Part shown: piece by piece, positions 33,885-43,500 of the stretch | Position numbering within the stretch: position 1 is the first letter of the stretch | Layout: each line of letters starts with the position of its first letter | From: Sulfurovum sp. UBA4779 | GTDB lineage: Bacteria > Campylobacterota > Campylobacteria > Campylobacterales > Sulfurovaceae | Direction of reading: 5' to 3' | Length of the DNA stretch: 64,000 bases | Assembly: GCA_002403155.1 (NCBI GenBank) | Contig: DHHF01000008.1 | Coordinates: 310,001-374,000, forward strand | The notes under the pieces: generated by a model | Told to the model about the DNA's origin: nothing | Databases searched by the model: none | What the model saw: the letters and a program-made list of their open reading frames with translations, nothing else | Translations under genes and position numbers: made by a program

Positions 33885-35198
33885 ATGTCATTCACAAATC
33901 TAGGGTTATCAGAACCCCTTCTCAAAGCAATTAAAGAGCAGGGGTATACTATGCCTACGCCTATACAACAACAAGCCATTCCGGTAGTGATACAAAAAAA
34001 AGATGTTCTGGCTGCGGCCCAAACAGGTACAGGAAAGACTGCAGGGTTTACATTGCCTTTACTCGAAAGGCTCAGCCAAAATCATCCAAATATCAATAAA
34101 TATCAAATACGTGCTTTGATCTTAACGCCTACGCGTGAGCTTGCTGCACAAGTAGCTCAGAGTATAAAAGTGTACGGAAAATATATGCCATATACTTCTG
34201 CGGTTGTTTTTGGAGGCATAGGAATCAATCCGCAGCTTGCAGCCATTCGCAAAGGAGTCGATATCGTTATCGCTACACCGGGCAGACTGCTTGATATCGT
34301 TGGACAAAAAGGTATAGACTTTTCAAGGTTGGAATGTCTTGTTTTGGATGAAGCGGACCGTATGCTTGATATGGGTTTTATACACGATATCAAAAAACTC
34401 ATGAAACTTATGCCGCAAAAAAAACAAACCTTGCTTTTTTCTGCAACTTTTTCACCTGAGATAAAAACACTGGCATCAGGATTGCTCAATGACCCTGTGC
34501 TTGTGGAGGTGGCGCGTGAAAATACCGCCGCAGAGCAGATATCACAGGTAGTGCATTATGTTGATAAGACGCGAAAAAGGGAATTATTGTCACAGTTGAT
34601 CAAAACAAAAAACTGGCAGCAAGTCTTGGTGTTTACCCGCACGAAACATGGGGCCAACCGTTTGACCGCGCAACTTGAAGAATCCGGTGTTCTTGCAGCA
34701 GCCATACACGGCAACAAGAGCCAGGGAGCAAGGACCAAAGCATTGGCGGATTTTAAGGATAAAAAAATAAGAGTGCTTGTGGCGACAGATATTGCTGCAA
34801 GAGGCATTGATATAGACCAGCTTCCTCATGTGGTCAATTATGAGCTTCCGAATGTGCCTGAAGACTATGTGCATCGCATCGGCAGAACAGGGCGTGCAGG
34901 AAAAGAGGGCGAAGCAGTTTCTTTGGTTTGCATCGATGAACATAAGCTCCTTGCAGATATTGAAAAATTTATTAAATCACCCATTAAAAAGGTGGAAATT
35001 CCAGCTTTTGCCCCAGATCCAAGCATTAAAGCCGAGCCTATTCAAAATGGAAGAGGGGGAGGACGCGGCAATCAAAAAAACGCTTCTAAAAATATCGGCG
35101 ATGGCAGAGGAAGCGCATCTTCTCAACGCTCAAGATCATCACGTGGACCGTCGTCGGCCGCAAAGACTGCTGCTCACCAAAGATCAAAGGTAAAATAA
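33885..35198 (+). CDS. DEAD-box RNA helicase (RhlE-like)
   Basis: 437 residues. All motifs of the DEAD-box family are present: Q-motif (GYTMPTPIQQQAIP), AQTGTGKT, PTRELAAQV, GG, TPGRL, DEAD in LVLDEADRML, SAT, and in domain 2 RGIDIDQLPHVVNY and HRIGRTGRAG. The tail is basic with Gly, Arg and Ser (GRGGGRGNQKN), which helps RNA binding. Expected role: RNA and ribosome remodelling, often needed in the cold. AAGGT precedes the ATG. The 160-base leader contains a hairpin (GCCGACCTATA with TATGGTAGGC, imperfect); cold regulation is possible but unproven. The next gene starts immediately after its stop. Confidence 0.95.
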   Translation: MSFTNLGLSEPLLKAIKEQGYTMPTPIQQQAIPVVIQKKDVLAAAQTGTGKTAGFTLPLLERLSQNHPNINKYQIRALILTPTRELAAQVAQSIKVYGKYMPYTSAVVFGGIGINPQLAAIRKGVDIVIATPGRLLDIVGQKGIDFSRLECLVLDEADRMLDMGFIHDIKKLMKLMPQKKQTLLFSATFSPEIKTLASGLLNDPVLVEVARENTAAEQISQVVHYVDKTRKRELLSQLIKTKNWQQVLVFTRTKHGANRLTAQLEESGVLAAAIHGNKSQGARTKALADFKDKKIRVLVATDIAARGIDIDQLPHVVNYELPNVPEDYVHRIGRTGRAGKEGEAVSLVCIDEHKLLADIEKFIKSPIKKVEIPAFAPDPSIKAEPIQNGRGGGRGNQKNASKNIGDGRGSASSQRSRSSRGPSSAAKTAAHQRSKVK

Positions 35199-35528
35199 AT
35201 GAAAAAAATTTTTAAATTACAAGATGAAAAAAAACATGCAGACCGCGTACTTGAAGCGATAAAGCATGAGATACGCAAATATGCAAAACGTGAATCCAAA
35301 AAGAAACTGCCTGAGAGCACATCGATGTATTGGGATTTCGATTGTCGTATCGGACGTGATTTTCCAAGTTCTCAAGCGGTAAAATTCGAAGAACTTATCA
35401 AGGTTCTGGATAACGCCAAGGAGTCCGGATGGACCGAATGCTACATTGAGATACTTGCAAGGGCTGCGAACAAGCCTTTAAAAATAGCAAAACCGGTGCC
35501 GGAAGAATTAGAATCTAAAGAGGTATAG
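35199..35528 (+). CDS. DUF6172-like small protein
   Basis: 109 residues, charged and soluble, starting KKIFKLQDEKKHADRVLEAIKHEIRKY (residues 2-28, by position). It agrees with my memory of a small family (DUF6172) common in Campylobacterota and some gammaproteobacteria; no function is known. The start directly follows the helicase stop (TAAATG), so both are translated from one message, which suggests some link to RNA metabolism. This link is inference. Confidence 0.6.
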   Translation: MKKIFKLQDEKKHADRVLEAIKHEIRKYAKRESKKKLPESTSMYWDFDCRIGRDFPSSQAVKFEELIKVLDNAKESGWTECYIEILARAANKPLKIAKPVPEELESKEV

Positions 35529-35542
35529 AAGGGAAAGACAAC

Positions 35543-35686
35543 TTGAAAAAGAGATTCATTTGGATTGCAGCAGTGATGATTGGATTTTTTATAAATGGAT
35601 GTGCCACGTGGAGCGGCATCAAGTATGATTCAAGCAAAGCTTGGAGAAGCACCAAAAAAGCAGTTCATGATGCGACTGCCGACTAA
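35543..35686 (+). CDS. Small lipoprotein (47 aa)
   Basis: TTG 35543 with AAGGGA ten bases upstream opens a 47-residue frame: basic start MKKRF, hydrophobic stretch (IWIAAVMIGFFI) and lipobox NGC with Cys20, then ATWSGIKYDSSKAWRSTKK. Size and layout resemble entericidin-type small lipoproteins, though sequence similarity is weak. It follows the DUF6172-like gene by 14 bases and is probably co-transcribed. It would be missed by usual length cut-offs. Confidence 0.65.
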   Translation: MKKRFIWIAAVMIGFFINGCATWSGIKYDSSKAWRSTKKAVHDATAD

Positions 35687-35730
35687 CCGGGCATTCTTAT
35701 GTCCTGAGCACACAAAGAAGAGAAAAATTT

Positions 35731-36858
35731 TCAAACTTTGTTTTTGCTTTTTTTCGCTTCGTATTCTGTACTCAGGGTAAACATCAATTTCAGATCGGAC
35801 GGGCTTGAAGCATATTGATACGCTTGCTCTTCTGTGATTTTTCCGGCCAATGTAAGATCAAACAAAGCCTGATTGAACGTAATAGAATGAAACATTTTGC
35901 CTTCTTTGGCAATAGCATCGGGAATCTCATTGTCCCTTTTTGTACGAATAAGCTCCTGAACAAGAGGGCTTCTGAACATCATCTCAACCGCAGGGACCAT
36001 CTCTCCCGAAATCCCCTTGATCAAGCGCTGCGAAATTACCGCTGCGATCGTAGCGGCAAGTGTTGTACGTATGCGGTTTTGTTCTTCACTCGGAAAAATC
36101 GCTATCATTCTGTCTATGGTTTCGCGTGCATCAAGTGTATGCACGGTAGAAAAGACCAAATGCCCCGTATTGACGGCCTGAAGGATACTTTCGGCTGTTG
36201 CAATGTCACGGATTTCCCCTACAACGATAATGTCCGGGTCTTCCCGCATGGCTGCACGCAAAGCCAAAGAAAAACTATTGGTATGGTTGCCAAGTTCGCG
36301 CTGTTCAATAATGCATTTTTTATCGCGATAAACATATTCTATAGGATCTTCAATGGTAATGATATGATAAGGATAGTTTTGATTGATTTCTTCGATGATG
36401 CTAGAAAGGGTGGTTGATTTTCCGCTTCCTGTGGTACCTGTTATCAAAACCAGCCCGCGTCTGAGTTTTGCTAAATTGTGCAAAGCTGAAGGCAAATTCA
36501 AAGCTTCAATGCTTTTGATACTTTTTGGGATAAGGCGCAGAGCGATCGAATAACCATCCAGGTGCATATAAATGTTTACACGAAAACGAAAATCATCATT
36601 AAAGGAATAATGGCCGTCAAATTCTTTGGTTTCTTTAAAATTGGCATATTTGTCTTTCATGAGTATCTGAACCAATTTTCCCATTATCTCGTGTGAGACA
36701 ATCTCGTGGGATAAAATAGCAATATCGCTTTTTACACGTGCATGCACAGGACGGTTGCTTTTTAGGTGCAAATCCGCACCGCCGACTTCTATCAGTTTAT
36801 TGAGCCAGCTATTTAATTTTGCTATAGGTTCCATCATATTTTCATTGTTTAGCATCAT
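35731..36858 (-). CDS. pilT: Type IV pilus retraction ATPase, PilT family
   Basis: 375 residues. Secretion ATPase of the PilT/PilU branch: N-terminal PAS-like domain (GGADLHLKSNRPVHAR), Walker A GTTGSGKST near residue 140, Asp box (TIEDPIEY), Walker B (MREDPDIIVVGEIRD), His box (GHLVFSTVHT). It would power pilus retraction at the inner membrane. The usual PilT AIRNLIRE motif near the C-terminus is not seen; the end SITFNQALFDL is PilU-like. AAGGTC precedes the ATG. Only about 220 bases of host DNA separate its start from the prophage end. Confidence 0.88.
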   Translation of the reverse strand: MMLNNENMMEPIAKLNSWLNKLIEVGGADLHLKSNRPVHARVKSDIAILSHEIVSHEIMGKLVQILMKDKYANFKETKEFDGHYSFNDDFRFRVNIYMHLDGYSIALRLIPKSIKSIEALNLPSALHNLAKLRRGLVLITGTTGSGKSTTLSSIIEEINQNYPYHIITIEDPIEYVYRDKKCIIEQRELGNHTNSFSLALRAAMREDPDIIVVGEIRDIATAESILQAVNTGHLVFSTVHTLDARETIDRMIAIFPSEEQNRIRTTLAATIAAVISQRLIKGISGEMVPAVEMMFRSPLVQELIRTKRDNEIPDAIAKEGKMFHSITFNQALFDLTLAGKITEEQAYQYASSPSDLKLMFTLSTEYEAKKSKNKV

Positions 36859-37080
36859 AACAAAGACCTTTTCTATGAATTTTATATATTCTACAATAAA
36901 AACAAATAAAATGGTTATAAAAATCTGAGTTTTATCGGCTGGCGGCGGATAAAAATAACATTGGTTAACATAATATAAATTCTATCAAAAATATGAATTT
37001 GTATTTATGGTGTACTCTTTTATGTGTAAATAATATCAAATCAAAATGTGATTTTTAATTTTTTATTAGTTAATAAAAAA

Positions 37081-37166
37081 TGTACGTAATCACAAAAAAC
37101 GAGAACAATTTACGGTAAAAACGGGAACTGCATTTTTTTGTTCTCATTCTTACTGTAAAAAAAGAA
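37081..37166 (-). repeat. Mu-like prophage end with repeated transposase-binding-like sites
   Basis: The end begins TGTACG at 37081. Going inward are AAAAAACGAGAAC (37094-37106), TACGGTAAAAACGGGAAC (37111-37128), the inverted copy TTACAGTAAGAATGAGAAC (minus strand, 37158-37140), and GTAAAAAAAGAAC (37155-37167). The first two are spaced by about two helical turns, and the cores (AAAAACG-GAAC) resemble the MuA sites at the Mu right end as I remember them. The host side (36859-37080) is AT-rich with no gene. The 5-bp target duplication cannot be checked without the other end. Confidence 0.75.
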
Positions 37167-37493
37167 CTACATGAAATCCCACTCTTGTTTGTCTATTGAC
37201 TTAACACAGTGGTCTTTTTCGTTAAATACTGCATCAAGCAGAATGCAAAAGTATTTTCTAATCTTGCAACATCCAAGCTTTCCTTTTTGTAGATAGTAAC
37301 CGTCCTCGCCGCTTATGGTCTCATCCGCCTTACCGCCTCTTTTTGCATTTGAATATTGATCTCTTCCTAATGCTACATTATGGAAATATTGCGGCAGATT
37401 CTTTCTATTCCTCCAGACGGCTCTTGGCATCATAAATAGATCGTATATTCCAAATACAATGAGTGAAGCAATGTATATAAAAAACTCTCTCAT
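37167..37493 (-). CDS. Phage membrane protein, unknown, at the prophage end
   Basis: 108 residues: N-terminal transmembrane helix (FFIYIASLIVFGIYDLFMM), then a basic part with several cysteines (GCCKIRKYFC). I do not recognise it. It stops immediately beside the end sites, in the position where Mu-like phages carry accessory (moron) genes, and overlaps the next upstream gene by four bases. A role in lysogenic conversion or in tail-fibre processing are both only guesses. Confidence 0.55.
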   Translation of the reverse strand: MREFFIYIASLIVFGIYDLFMMPRAVWRNRKNLPQYFHNVALGRDQYSNAKRGGKADETISGEDGYYLQKGKLGCCKIRKYFCILLDAVFNEKDHCVKSIDKQEWDFM

Positions 37494-38041
37494 AGTTCCC
37501 CTGCATTGAGCTGATCTTCTTTTGCCTGCCGTTGTCCGGTAAGTTGCGCTATTGCAACAGTATAAGCATCAGCTTTTTCGATGATCTTCCCTATCAGGTA
37601 ACCCCTATCCACACCTCTTGCAGTTGCGATACCGTCGATAAGTGGCGTTGAGACTGTATTATCCGTTATGTAGGCTCTTGCTTCTGCTTCCTGCTTGCTC
37701 CATGTGCCTTTTTCGCTTTCCGGTGTACCTGCTGTTAGTTGCGCGATAGCGGCTTCATATTCCCTGTTGATATTTTTGAGTTTGATCGCATATATCTCTG
37801 CAGCAGTTTTGTCTAAAACCTGTCTTGTTCTTGTAACGGTCTTTGTATCCTCAGCAAGCGACACAACCTCTTCACCGAGCTTTTGATACTCCGTGAACGC
37901 CGGCGCATCATCGACAAGCTTGTACAAGCCAGCTTCAAAATATTCCTGATCTGTTGCGTTCTTTCCGAACGAGATGTTCTTATAACTTCCGCCCGGTCTT
38001 ACCATTTTTGTTATCTTGTTTTCTATTATTTCTGCGTACAT
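37490..38041 (-). CDS. Phage tail fibre-associated protein (DUF4376-like)
   Basis: 183 residues. N-terminus MYAEIIENKITKMVRPGG, a middle helix, and a C-terminal part (TPLIDGIATARGVDRGYLIGKIIEKADAY, residues 130-158 by position, then VAIAQLTGQRQAKEDQL) of the type found in small proteins at the end of phage fibre operons. The phrase AIAQLT occurs twice (near 80 and 164). Probable fibre assembly or fibre-tip function. A second protein of this kind is at 54255. Confidence 0.6.
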   Translation of the reverse strand: MYAEIIENKITKMVRPGGSYKNISFGKNATDQEYFEAGLYKLVDDAPAFTEYQKLGEEVVSLAEDTKTVTRTRQVLDKTAAEIYAIKLKNINREYEAAIAQLTAGTPESEKGTWSKQEAEARAYITDNTVSTPLIDGIATARGVDRGYLIGKIIEKADAYTVAIAQLTGQRQAKEDQLNAGEL

Positions 38042-38045
38042 TTAT

Positions 38046-38768
38046 TTATGCCCCTCTCAGTAGTAAATACATCGCAACACCTTGCTGATATGCATCCGTT
38101 GCATTAAACGTGAATGAAGGCACTGTATTATCATCAATCTCAATTGTAAATATTTTAAACCTGGGATATGTTTCTATAGTATCCGCAAACAACAACGCTA
38201 CATCATGCGTCGATGAAGATACATTTAGTGTGTCTGCATTGGAGCTGTGTCGCACATTCATGATCGCTACGATCAAATCGCCTTTCTGTGCTTCTGTGGC
38301 AGATGCGCTATATGGATACGCTGTGCCTACGAACTGCCCTTGCTTCACTACGTACATATTTGATTTGCCTAAAACCCTACAATATGAAAGACGAAAATCG
38401 GTTGTTATAGCTTGATCAAGTTGAAGATTTTCAGGGTCCGAGAAGATAGTTTGCGTATAGTCTCCGTTTGTGATACTTTTTACCCCGACGAACAACCCCG
38501 CATGCTCCTCATCGGTATTGTCCACCGCGCTATAAAGCGGAGTCGGAGTAACTCCATCGATAGTGAAAACACCAAGATCATTAGAATCGTCGTCGTAGGT
38601 ACTCGCTATCCCGATAAGAAGCATTTCTTCATTAGGCGTAGCGCTTCCTGCGGTTGTATCCAGCGTGATCGTTGCAGCGCCGTCTGCCCTATAGTTCGCA
38701 CCAAATTCAATATGTAGTTGCTTGGTTTTTACGCCTGACGAGGCGATCAGCTTTTTAAACAGCATCAT
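38046..38768 (-). CDS. Phage structural protein, unknown
   Basis: 240 residues with beta-rich composition (GADGAATITLDTTAGSATPNEEMLLIGIAST near residues 26-57, by position) and many Thr, Asp and Val. No family is recognised; position between fibre-like genes makes a tail-tip or fibre component likely. ATG 38765 or 38768 (MMLF); it overlaps the stop of the gene upstream by four bases. Confidence 0.55.
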   Translation of the reverse strand: MMLFKKLIASSGVKTKQLHIEFGANYRADGAATITLDTTAGSATPNEEMLLIGIASTYDDDSNDLGVFTIDGVTPTPLYSAVDNTDEEHAGLFVGVKSITNGDYTQTIFSDPENLQLDQAITTDFRLSYCRVLGKSNMYVVKQGQFVGTAYPYSASATEAQKGDLIVAIMNVRHSSNADTLNVSSSTHDVALLFADTIETYPRFKIFTIEIDDNTVPSFTFNATDAYQQGVAMYLLLRGA

Positions 38769-39568
38769 GCTATTGCCTTAATGTCTTGTGCAATTACAGT
38801 CAACATCAATATACCGTCTTTGTCACATGTTACGAGAAGTCTATCTGTTCCGGCCGCCGTGTATGTCGGTGCTTCTCCGCCTGCAAAAAGCATACCTGTC
38901 GGATGCGTTACCGTGTAAGCTCCCCAGTTCACCGCATCGATGATGAACGCAGAAACCTGCCCAGACGGGAATCCACTAAAAGAAAAGCCAAATGCGTTTC
39001 CTGTAGCCGTGACTTGCTGCATATCTCCATCTGCATAGTTGAATAGGTGAGTGCCTGCAAAGATGTTAGCGTCTGCTATCTGTCTCACCCCAGAACCGTT
39101 GATCGTTTTTCCGTTACAATCTAAAGCGCCGGAGAGTTGCGGCGCTTCATCTTCAGATAGACTGCCAATCTTTAGGCTCAGCGCTTCCGAGAGGTCAGGC
39201 TGGTCTTCTATGTTTCCTGTGACACTGCCCCAGGAAATTGATGTTCTCGCCCAGTTTTCACCGGGCGGCGGCGTGGTATTTGCATCTATTTTGGATATGT
39301 ATATGATGTCCCCTACCGATACGCTCTGGCCTTTGTCATATGTGCCGCCTTGAGAGTATTCGCCTGTATACTTGCTTGTATCGATCAACCCGTCCGCAAG
39401 CCCTACTGCCCAACAGATGTTTTGGTATGCGTTTTGCAGCCAAGGGATGAAGGTTGTCAAGAACCACCCTCTGTATCCGTTGCACGCTGCCATTTCCTGT
39501 ACTGTCGACAGCCCCGGTGTGCCCGGTATCGTCCCCTCATAGGGGGTTAAGTTTTCGCAGTTTGCCAT
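38765..39568 (-). CDS. Phage tail fibre-like protein
   Basis: 267 residues starting MANCENLTPYEG with AAAGGAG seven bases upstream; the longer frame to 39595 overlaps the upstream gene and was not used. Sequence features are those of fibres: a short helical N-terminus, a carbohydrate-binding-module-like hinge (YDKGQSVSVGDIIYISKIDANTTPPPGENW, residues 80-110 by position), then Gly/Ala/Ser/Thr-rich beta repeats (LSGALDCNGKTINGSG). The hinge resembles CBM5/12-like WNsTTTY modules at phage fibre N-termini. Likely receptor contact. Confidence 0.6.
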   Translation of the reverse strand: MANCENLTPYEGTIPGTPGLSTVQEMAACNGYRGWFLTTFIPWLQNAYQNICWAVGLADGLIDTSKYTGEYSQGGTYDKGQSVSVGDIIYISKIDANTTPPPGENWARTSISWGSVTGNIEDQPDLSEALSLKIGSLSEDEAPQLSGALDCNGKTINGSGVRQIADANIFAGTHLFNYADGDMQQVTATGNAFGFSFSGFPSGQVSAFIIDAVNWGAYTVTHPTGMLFAGGEAPTYTAAGTDRLLVTCDKDGILMLTVIAQDIKAIA

Positions 39569-39578
39569 TGTTTCTCCT

Positions 39579-40532
39579 TTAATTCTGTATACCAAACGCC
39601 TCGATAGGGATCAAGGCATAGTCGCTGCTGTTAATGGGAACCATAAATCTGTGGCACCTTCCCAGTAAAAATCCACTCTTGACCGCGTCTTTTTCGTCAA
39701 AAACGTAAAAATTCAAAAAAGATCCGTGTCTATGGATCAACTCTTGGATATCATCAACCTTGCTATACTTGATACGCACGTTTGCAGATATTGTTTTTTC
39801 GATATTGGCAGGATACACGCCTGTTTGCTTGATGTCCTCAAACTCCCTGATGTTTTTGGGGATGACGGTTTCTATGCTCGCTCCGTACTGGATGCATCCC
39901 AGATCATAGGCATGGCCCACGGCAAGAGAGCCTATGGCCATATAGGTTGAAGTTTCCGCTTTTGTAAAGTGCACACGGATTAGTGAATTTTCAATGCACC
40001 CTGCCGCATCAATTTGATAGTGGAACATCCGTTTTTGTACCGGTTCAGGGTTGCAGCATGTATCGCAGCTGTACGACTCCAGAAACATCAGATCTATTGT
40101 CGCAATCTCATCCCCCGTTGAGTTGTCCGGGTTGATTTTGCTGATGGTAACCTTTGTGGCATGTTCTATATTCTGCCCGAACAGGTCCGTCATAAAAGTG
40201 ACATCAAAGTCGATGACGGCATCTTGCGTGTATATAGCCTGAGACGTGAACAGGTTGTCTGACACTTTGTACGCGTTCACGCCCTCACCAAACCACCCGG
40301 ACGAAAGCGAAGGATGTCCCACGGGGTTGTCGACCGTTGCGGTGTATTTTGTATGCAGAGCTGACACGACCACTTCATCCAAATATTGATAGTCCGTCTT
40401 CAGCGGGTCCCATTCAGCGATCTCTTCGGTGACCGCATTGTTTGCCACGACATTTCCGAAATATGTCTCTTTGACGATTTTCCCGTTATACGTGGCAGAA
40501 AACTCTTGTCTCGGTATGACGACTAGCTTCAT
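39579..40532 (-). CDS. Phage tail protein downstream of tape measure
   Basis: 317 residues, soluble, beta-rich, with a CDTCCNPEPVQKR cluster near residue 155 that could bind metal. It follows the tape measure gene by three bases, the place of distal-tail or baseplate hub proteins in siphophages. Probable role: distal tail or tail-tip protein. No conserved motif was recognised. AAAGGTAG precedes ATG 40532. Confidence 0.55.
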   Translation of the reverse strand: MKLVVIPRQEFSATYNGKIVKETYFGNVVANNAVTEEIAEWDPLKTDYQYLDEVVVSALHTKYTATVDNPVGHPSLSSGWFGEGVNAYKVSDNLFTSQAIYTQDAVIDFDVTFMTDLFGQNIEHATKVTISKINPDNSTGDEIATIDLMFLESYSCDTCCNPEPVQKRMFHYQIDAAGCIENSLIRVHFTKAETSTYMAIGSLAVGHAYDLGCIQYGASIETVIPKNIREFEDIKQTGVYPANIEKTISANVRIKYSKVDDIQELIHRHGSFLNFYVFDEKDAVKSGFLLGRCHRFMVPINSSDYALIPIEAFGIQN

Positions 40533-40535
40533 TTT

Positions 40536-43500
40536 TTAGACTACCTTTCTTGTGTCTTGGATTGTGTTGCGGGAGGTGTTGAGCGTATTGGTTTCGATCG
40601 CTCTCAACCTTGCTTCAAATACCTCATTTGACATCTTTTGCTCATCCCGGAGCGCCCTGATCTCTGCTTCCATGCCGGCATTAGGGTTAATCGGTTCTAC
40701 ACGCTGTATCATATGGTTGGCATCGGCGATCATAAACACCCTCTCTTTTTCTGTCATGTTGCCGCTTTTTGCCATATCGACGATCGTGTTGTACGCGTCC
40801 CCTGCTCCTGCCCAGTCTTGATTGTTGATGTAAGTATCAAGGCCGTACATTGCCTTTTTCACGGTTGTCGTGTTAAAATCAAGCAATATCTTCATGGAAG
40901 ACTCTTTGAGGCTGTTGAGCTCTGCGTTTAGGCTCTCCATCGCATCGCTGAGCTGGTTGAAACCGTCCGCGAGCAAAAGCACTTGGCCGAACAGATACGC
41001 GCCCTCTTCTGTGCTTGTGTCGATTCCGTAGAGCATGTCCCTGAAAGACTGCTTGGCGCTCTCTGCGCCATGTGTGACATCAGGCATCGTAAGACCAAGG
41101 GTTGCGAACGATATCTCCATGGACTTTGTCAAAAACTTCATCTGCTCCGCTTCGGTAAAGAAGCCTGACATGAAGGCAGACATGGCGTCGTTAAACGGTG
41201 TAAGCCCCCCCGCTGAGTCTACGATATCCAGTACCTGCATTTGCGCCGTATAGGCTTCCTGATATGTTTCGGTAAATACTTCCGTTATCTCCTCTGTCAC
41301 GGGCTTTAGCCATCTTGTAAAAGAAGAAGCCATACCCCCGAACATCTCCGCAACTGAAGCGTCGATCGTACGCCCGAAAATGTCTGTATAATCCCCCGTC
41401 GCGCGGGTATAGGTTTCCGTCCATACTCTTGTGACATCCATGACACCGTCATTAAAGCTCTTTCCTATCAAGTCAAACATAAATGACGCCTGGTCATACT
41501 CCGTCGCTATCCTGATCAGTGTTTCCAGCGAGTACTCGGTATTTTTTGCATATCTTTCCACAAGGGCGGAAAACTCAGAGATGCCGTCTACTACGCCGCT
41601 CAGCGCCGTGCTGAAGATTTGACTCATCCGGTCTGACACTTCGTCCGGGCTTAGCCCCGTAAAGTCTACCTTTCCTATATCCAATTCAGCGGCAAGCAAA
41701 GCTTCTTCCAGGCTGGTTTTTTCCAGCCCCAGCGTCGCACCTGCCAAGAGAATCGTCTCAAAACCTTCGGCGAAAGCATCGGATATTTCATTGAGCACGC
41801 TATCGGGTAGGCCTTTATAAGACGTGTAAATTTTAGAGCTTTTTTTTAGCCCAAAAAAAGAGGATTTCTGCACCAGCGTCGTTGTATAGGCACGCACGTC
41901 TATCGTGGCTGTCTGCATCAATTCGCTAAGTGTTTGAAGTTCAAATTTTAGCCCTGTGCCAATCAGGGATACGGATTTTGAGCTGAACCCTAAAAACCCT
42001 GATTTGTAGGTATCTACAAAATTCACTCCCGTCAGGTCAACGCCCCCTATCGATGCCTCCGCGTTCAGAGACCTGGCCACCGAGTAAAAATTTGCATCCA
42101 TATTCCTGATGTGCTTGAACATCTTGTTCGTCACTTCAAGCATCGGATACTGCGCCGCTTCAAATACGTTTCCAAGATTTTTCAGGGAGTTGTCGTCAAA
42201 CTCGACCCTCCCTTTTGCTGCGTCGATCTCCGCTTGAGAAACTTCGTTGCTAAGTAAAGAAGAAATGGATCCGAGGCCTATGCCTATCAAACCGCTGCCT
42301 AAACTGCCCAACCCACCTAAAGAACTCTTCAAAAACCCTGACATTGAGTTTGCCCAGCCGTTGATCAGGTCTTTGGATAAATCCATAGATATCCCGTTAA
42401 GAAAGCCCACAAAGGCTCCCGCGAAATCTCCGCTAAAGAGCCCCGCAAAAAGACCGCTGAACTGATCGCTAAAATCGATCGCTATCTCTTCGTTTGCATC
42501 CTTGCCGTTGGATTTGTATTTTTCCCACATCGCGTCGTATGCTTTGCCGATCTCTTCTGCGGTAAATATCCCGCTTTGCATGAACTTTTTGAGTGTTTCG
42601 TCTATATCCATCTGGAACAGTTTGTCTTGCTGACCCGTGATCTCATAATACTTCCTCCAAAGCTCATCCGCTTCTTTGGCTGCATCGGCAAGCGCCTTGG
42701 CATGCTCTTTGGCGGCCTTGCTTGATTTGTCTGCCGCTTTTGCGTTTGCCTCGGCGGCGGCTGCAATGCCTTGGGTTTTGTTGCGCAGTTGATCCGCAGG
42801 CGCAGCGGCTTCGATGATAGGATCGGCGATGCTCCCGCGCTTGATCTTGATCTTTTCTATATTGGCTGCAAGGCCTTGGACCTTCTCGTCAAACTCCGCT
42901 ATATCTTCAAGATCGGCGTCTGCATCTTTCCAAAGCTTCTCACCTGCCAGAGAGTCTTTCATATCCTGCCTGATTTGATTGATGTCGGCGTTGATGAGAG
43001 TCAGGCCCCTTCCTCCCCCGGTTTCTTTCCTGAGTTTTTTCTCTTCCTCCAGGGCTTTGAGTTTCAGCCGGTTGTCTTTTTGGGTACCGTTCCAATATAC
43101 GCGAGCCGCTCCTGCAAGTTTCTGATACCCCGCTATCGCGATCCTGAATCCTGATGTCAGCTTGGATACCCACGATATCAGTGTGCCTATTGCCTGTATG
43201 CCGCCGTTGACCATATCCACAAGCGCGTCAGAAAATATCTGCATCGCTTGCGGCGAAGCGTCTCCCATCTGCGCGGTAATGAATTTGATCTGCTCTTTGA
43301 TCCCGTCAAATATCGGCGCGCCTATCTTGCCTGCCATCGTATCCCAAGCGACTCCGAAGTTTGAGGTTGCGGTCGCCCAAGTGTCCTGCGCCGCCCCCGT
43401 TTCTTTCATTTTTTCTTTGAGGTACGCCACTTTGTCGCCAGTTGCTGCAAACTCTTCTTTTGTCACACCCAGCTGTTTCATCATTTTGCCGAAACCTGAA

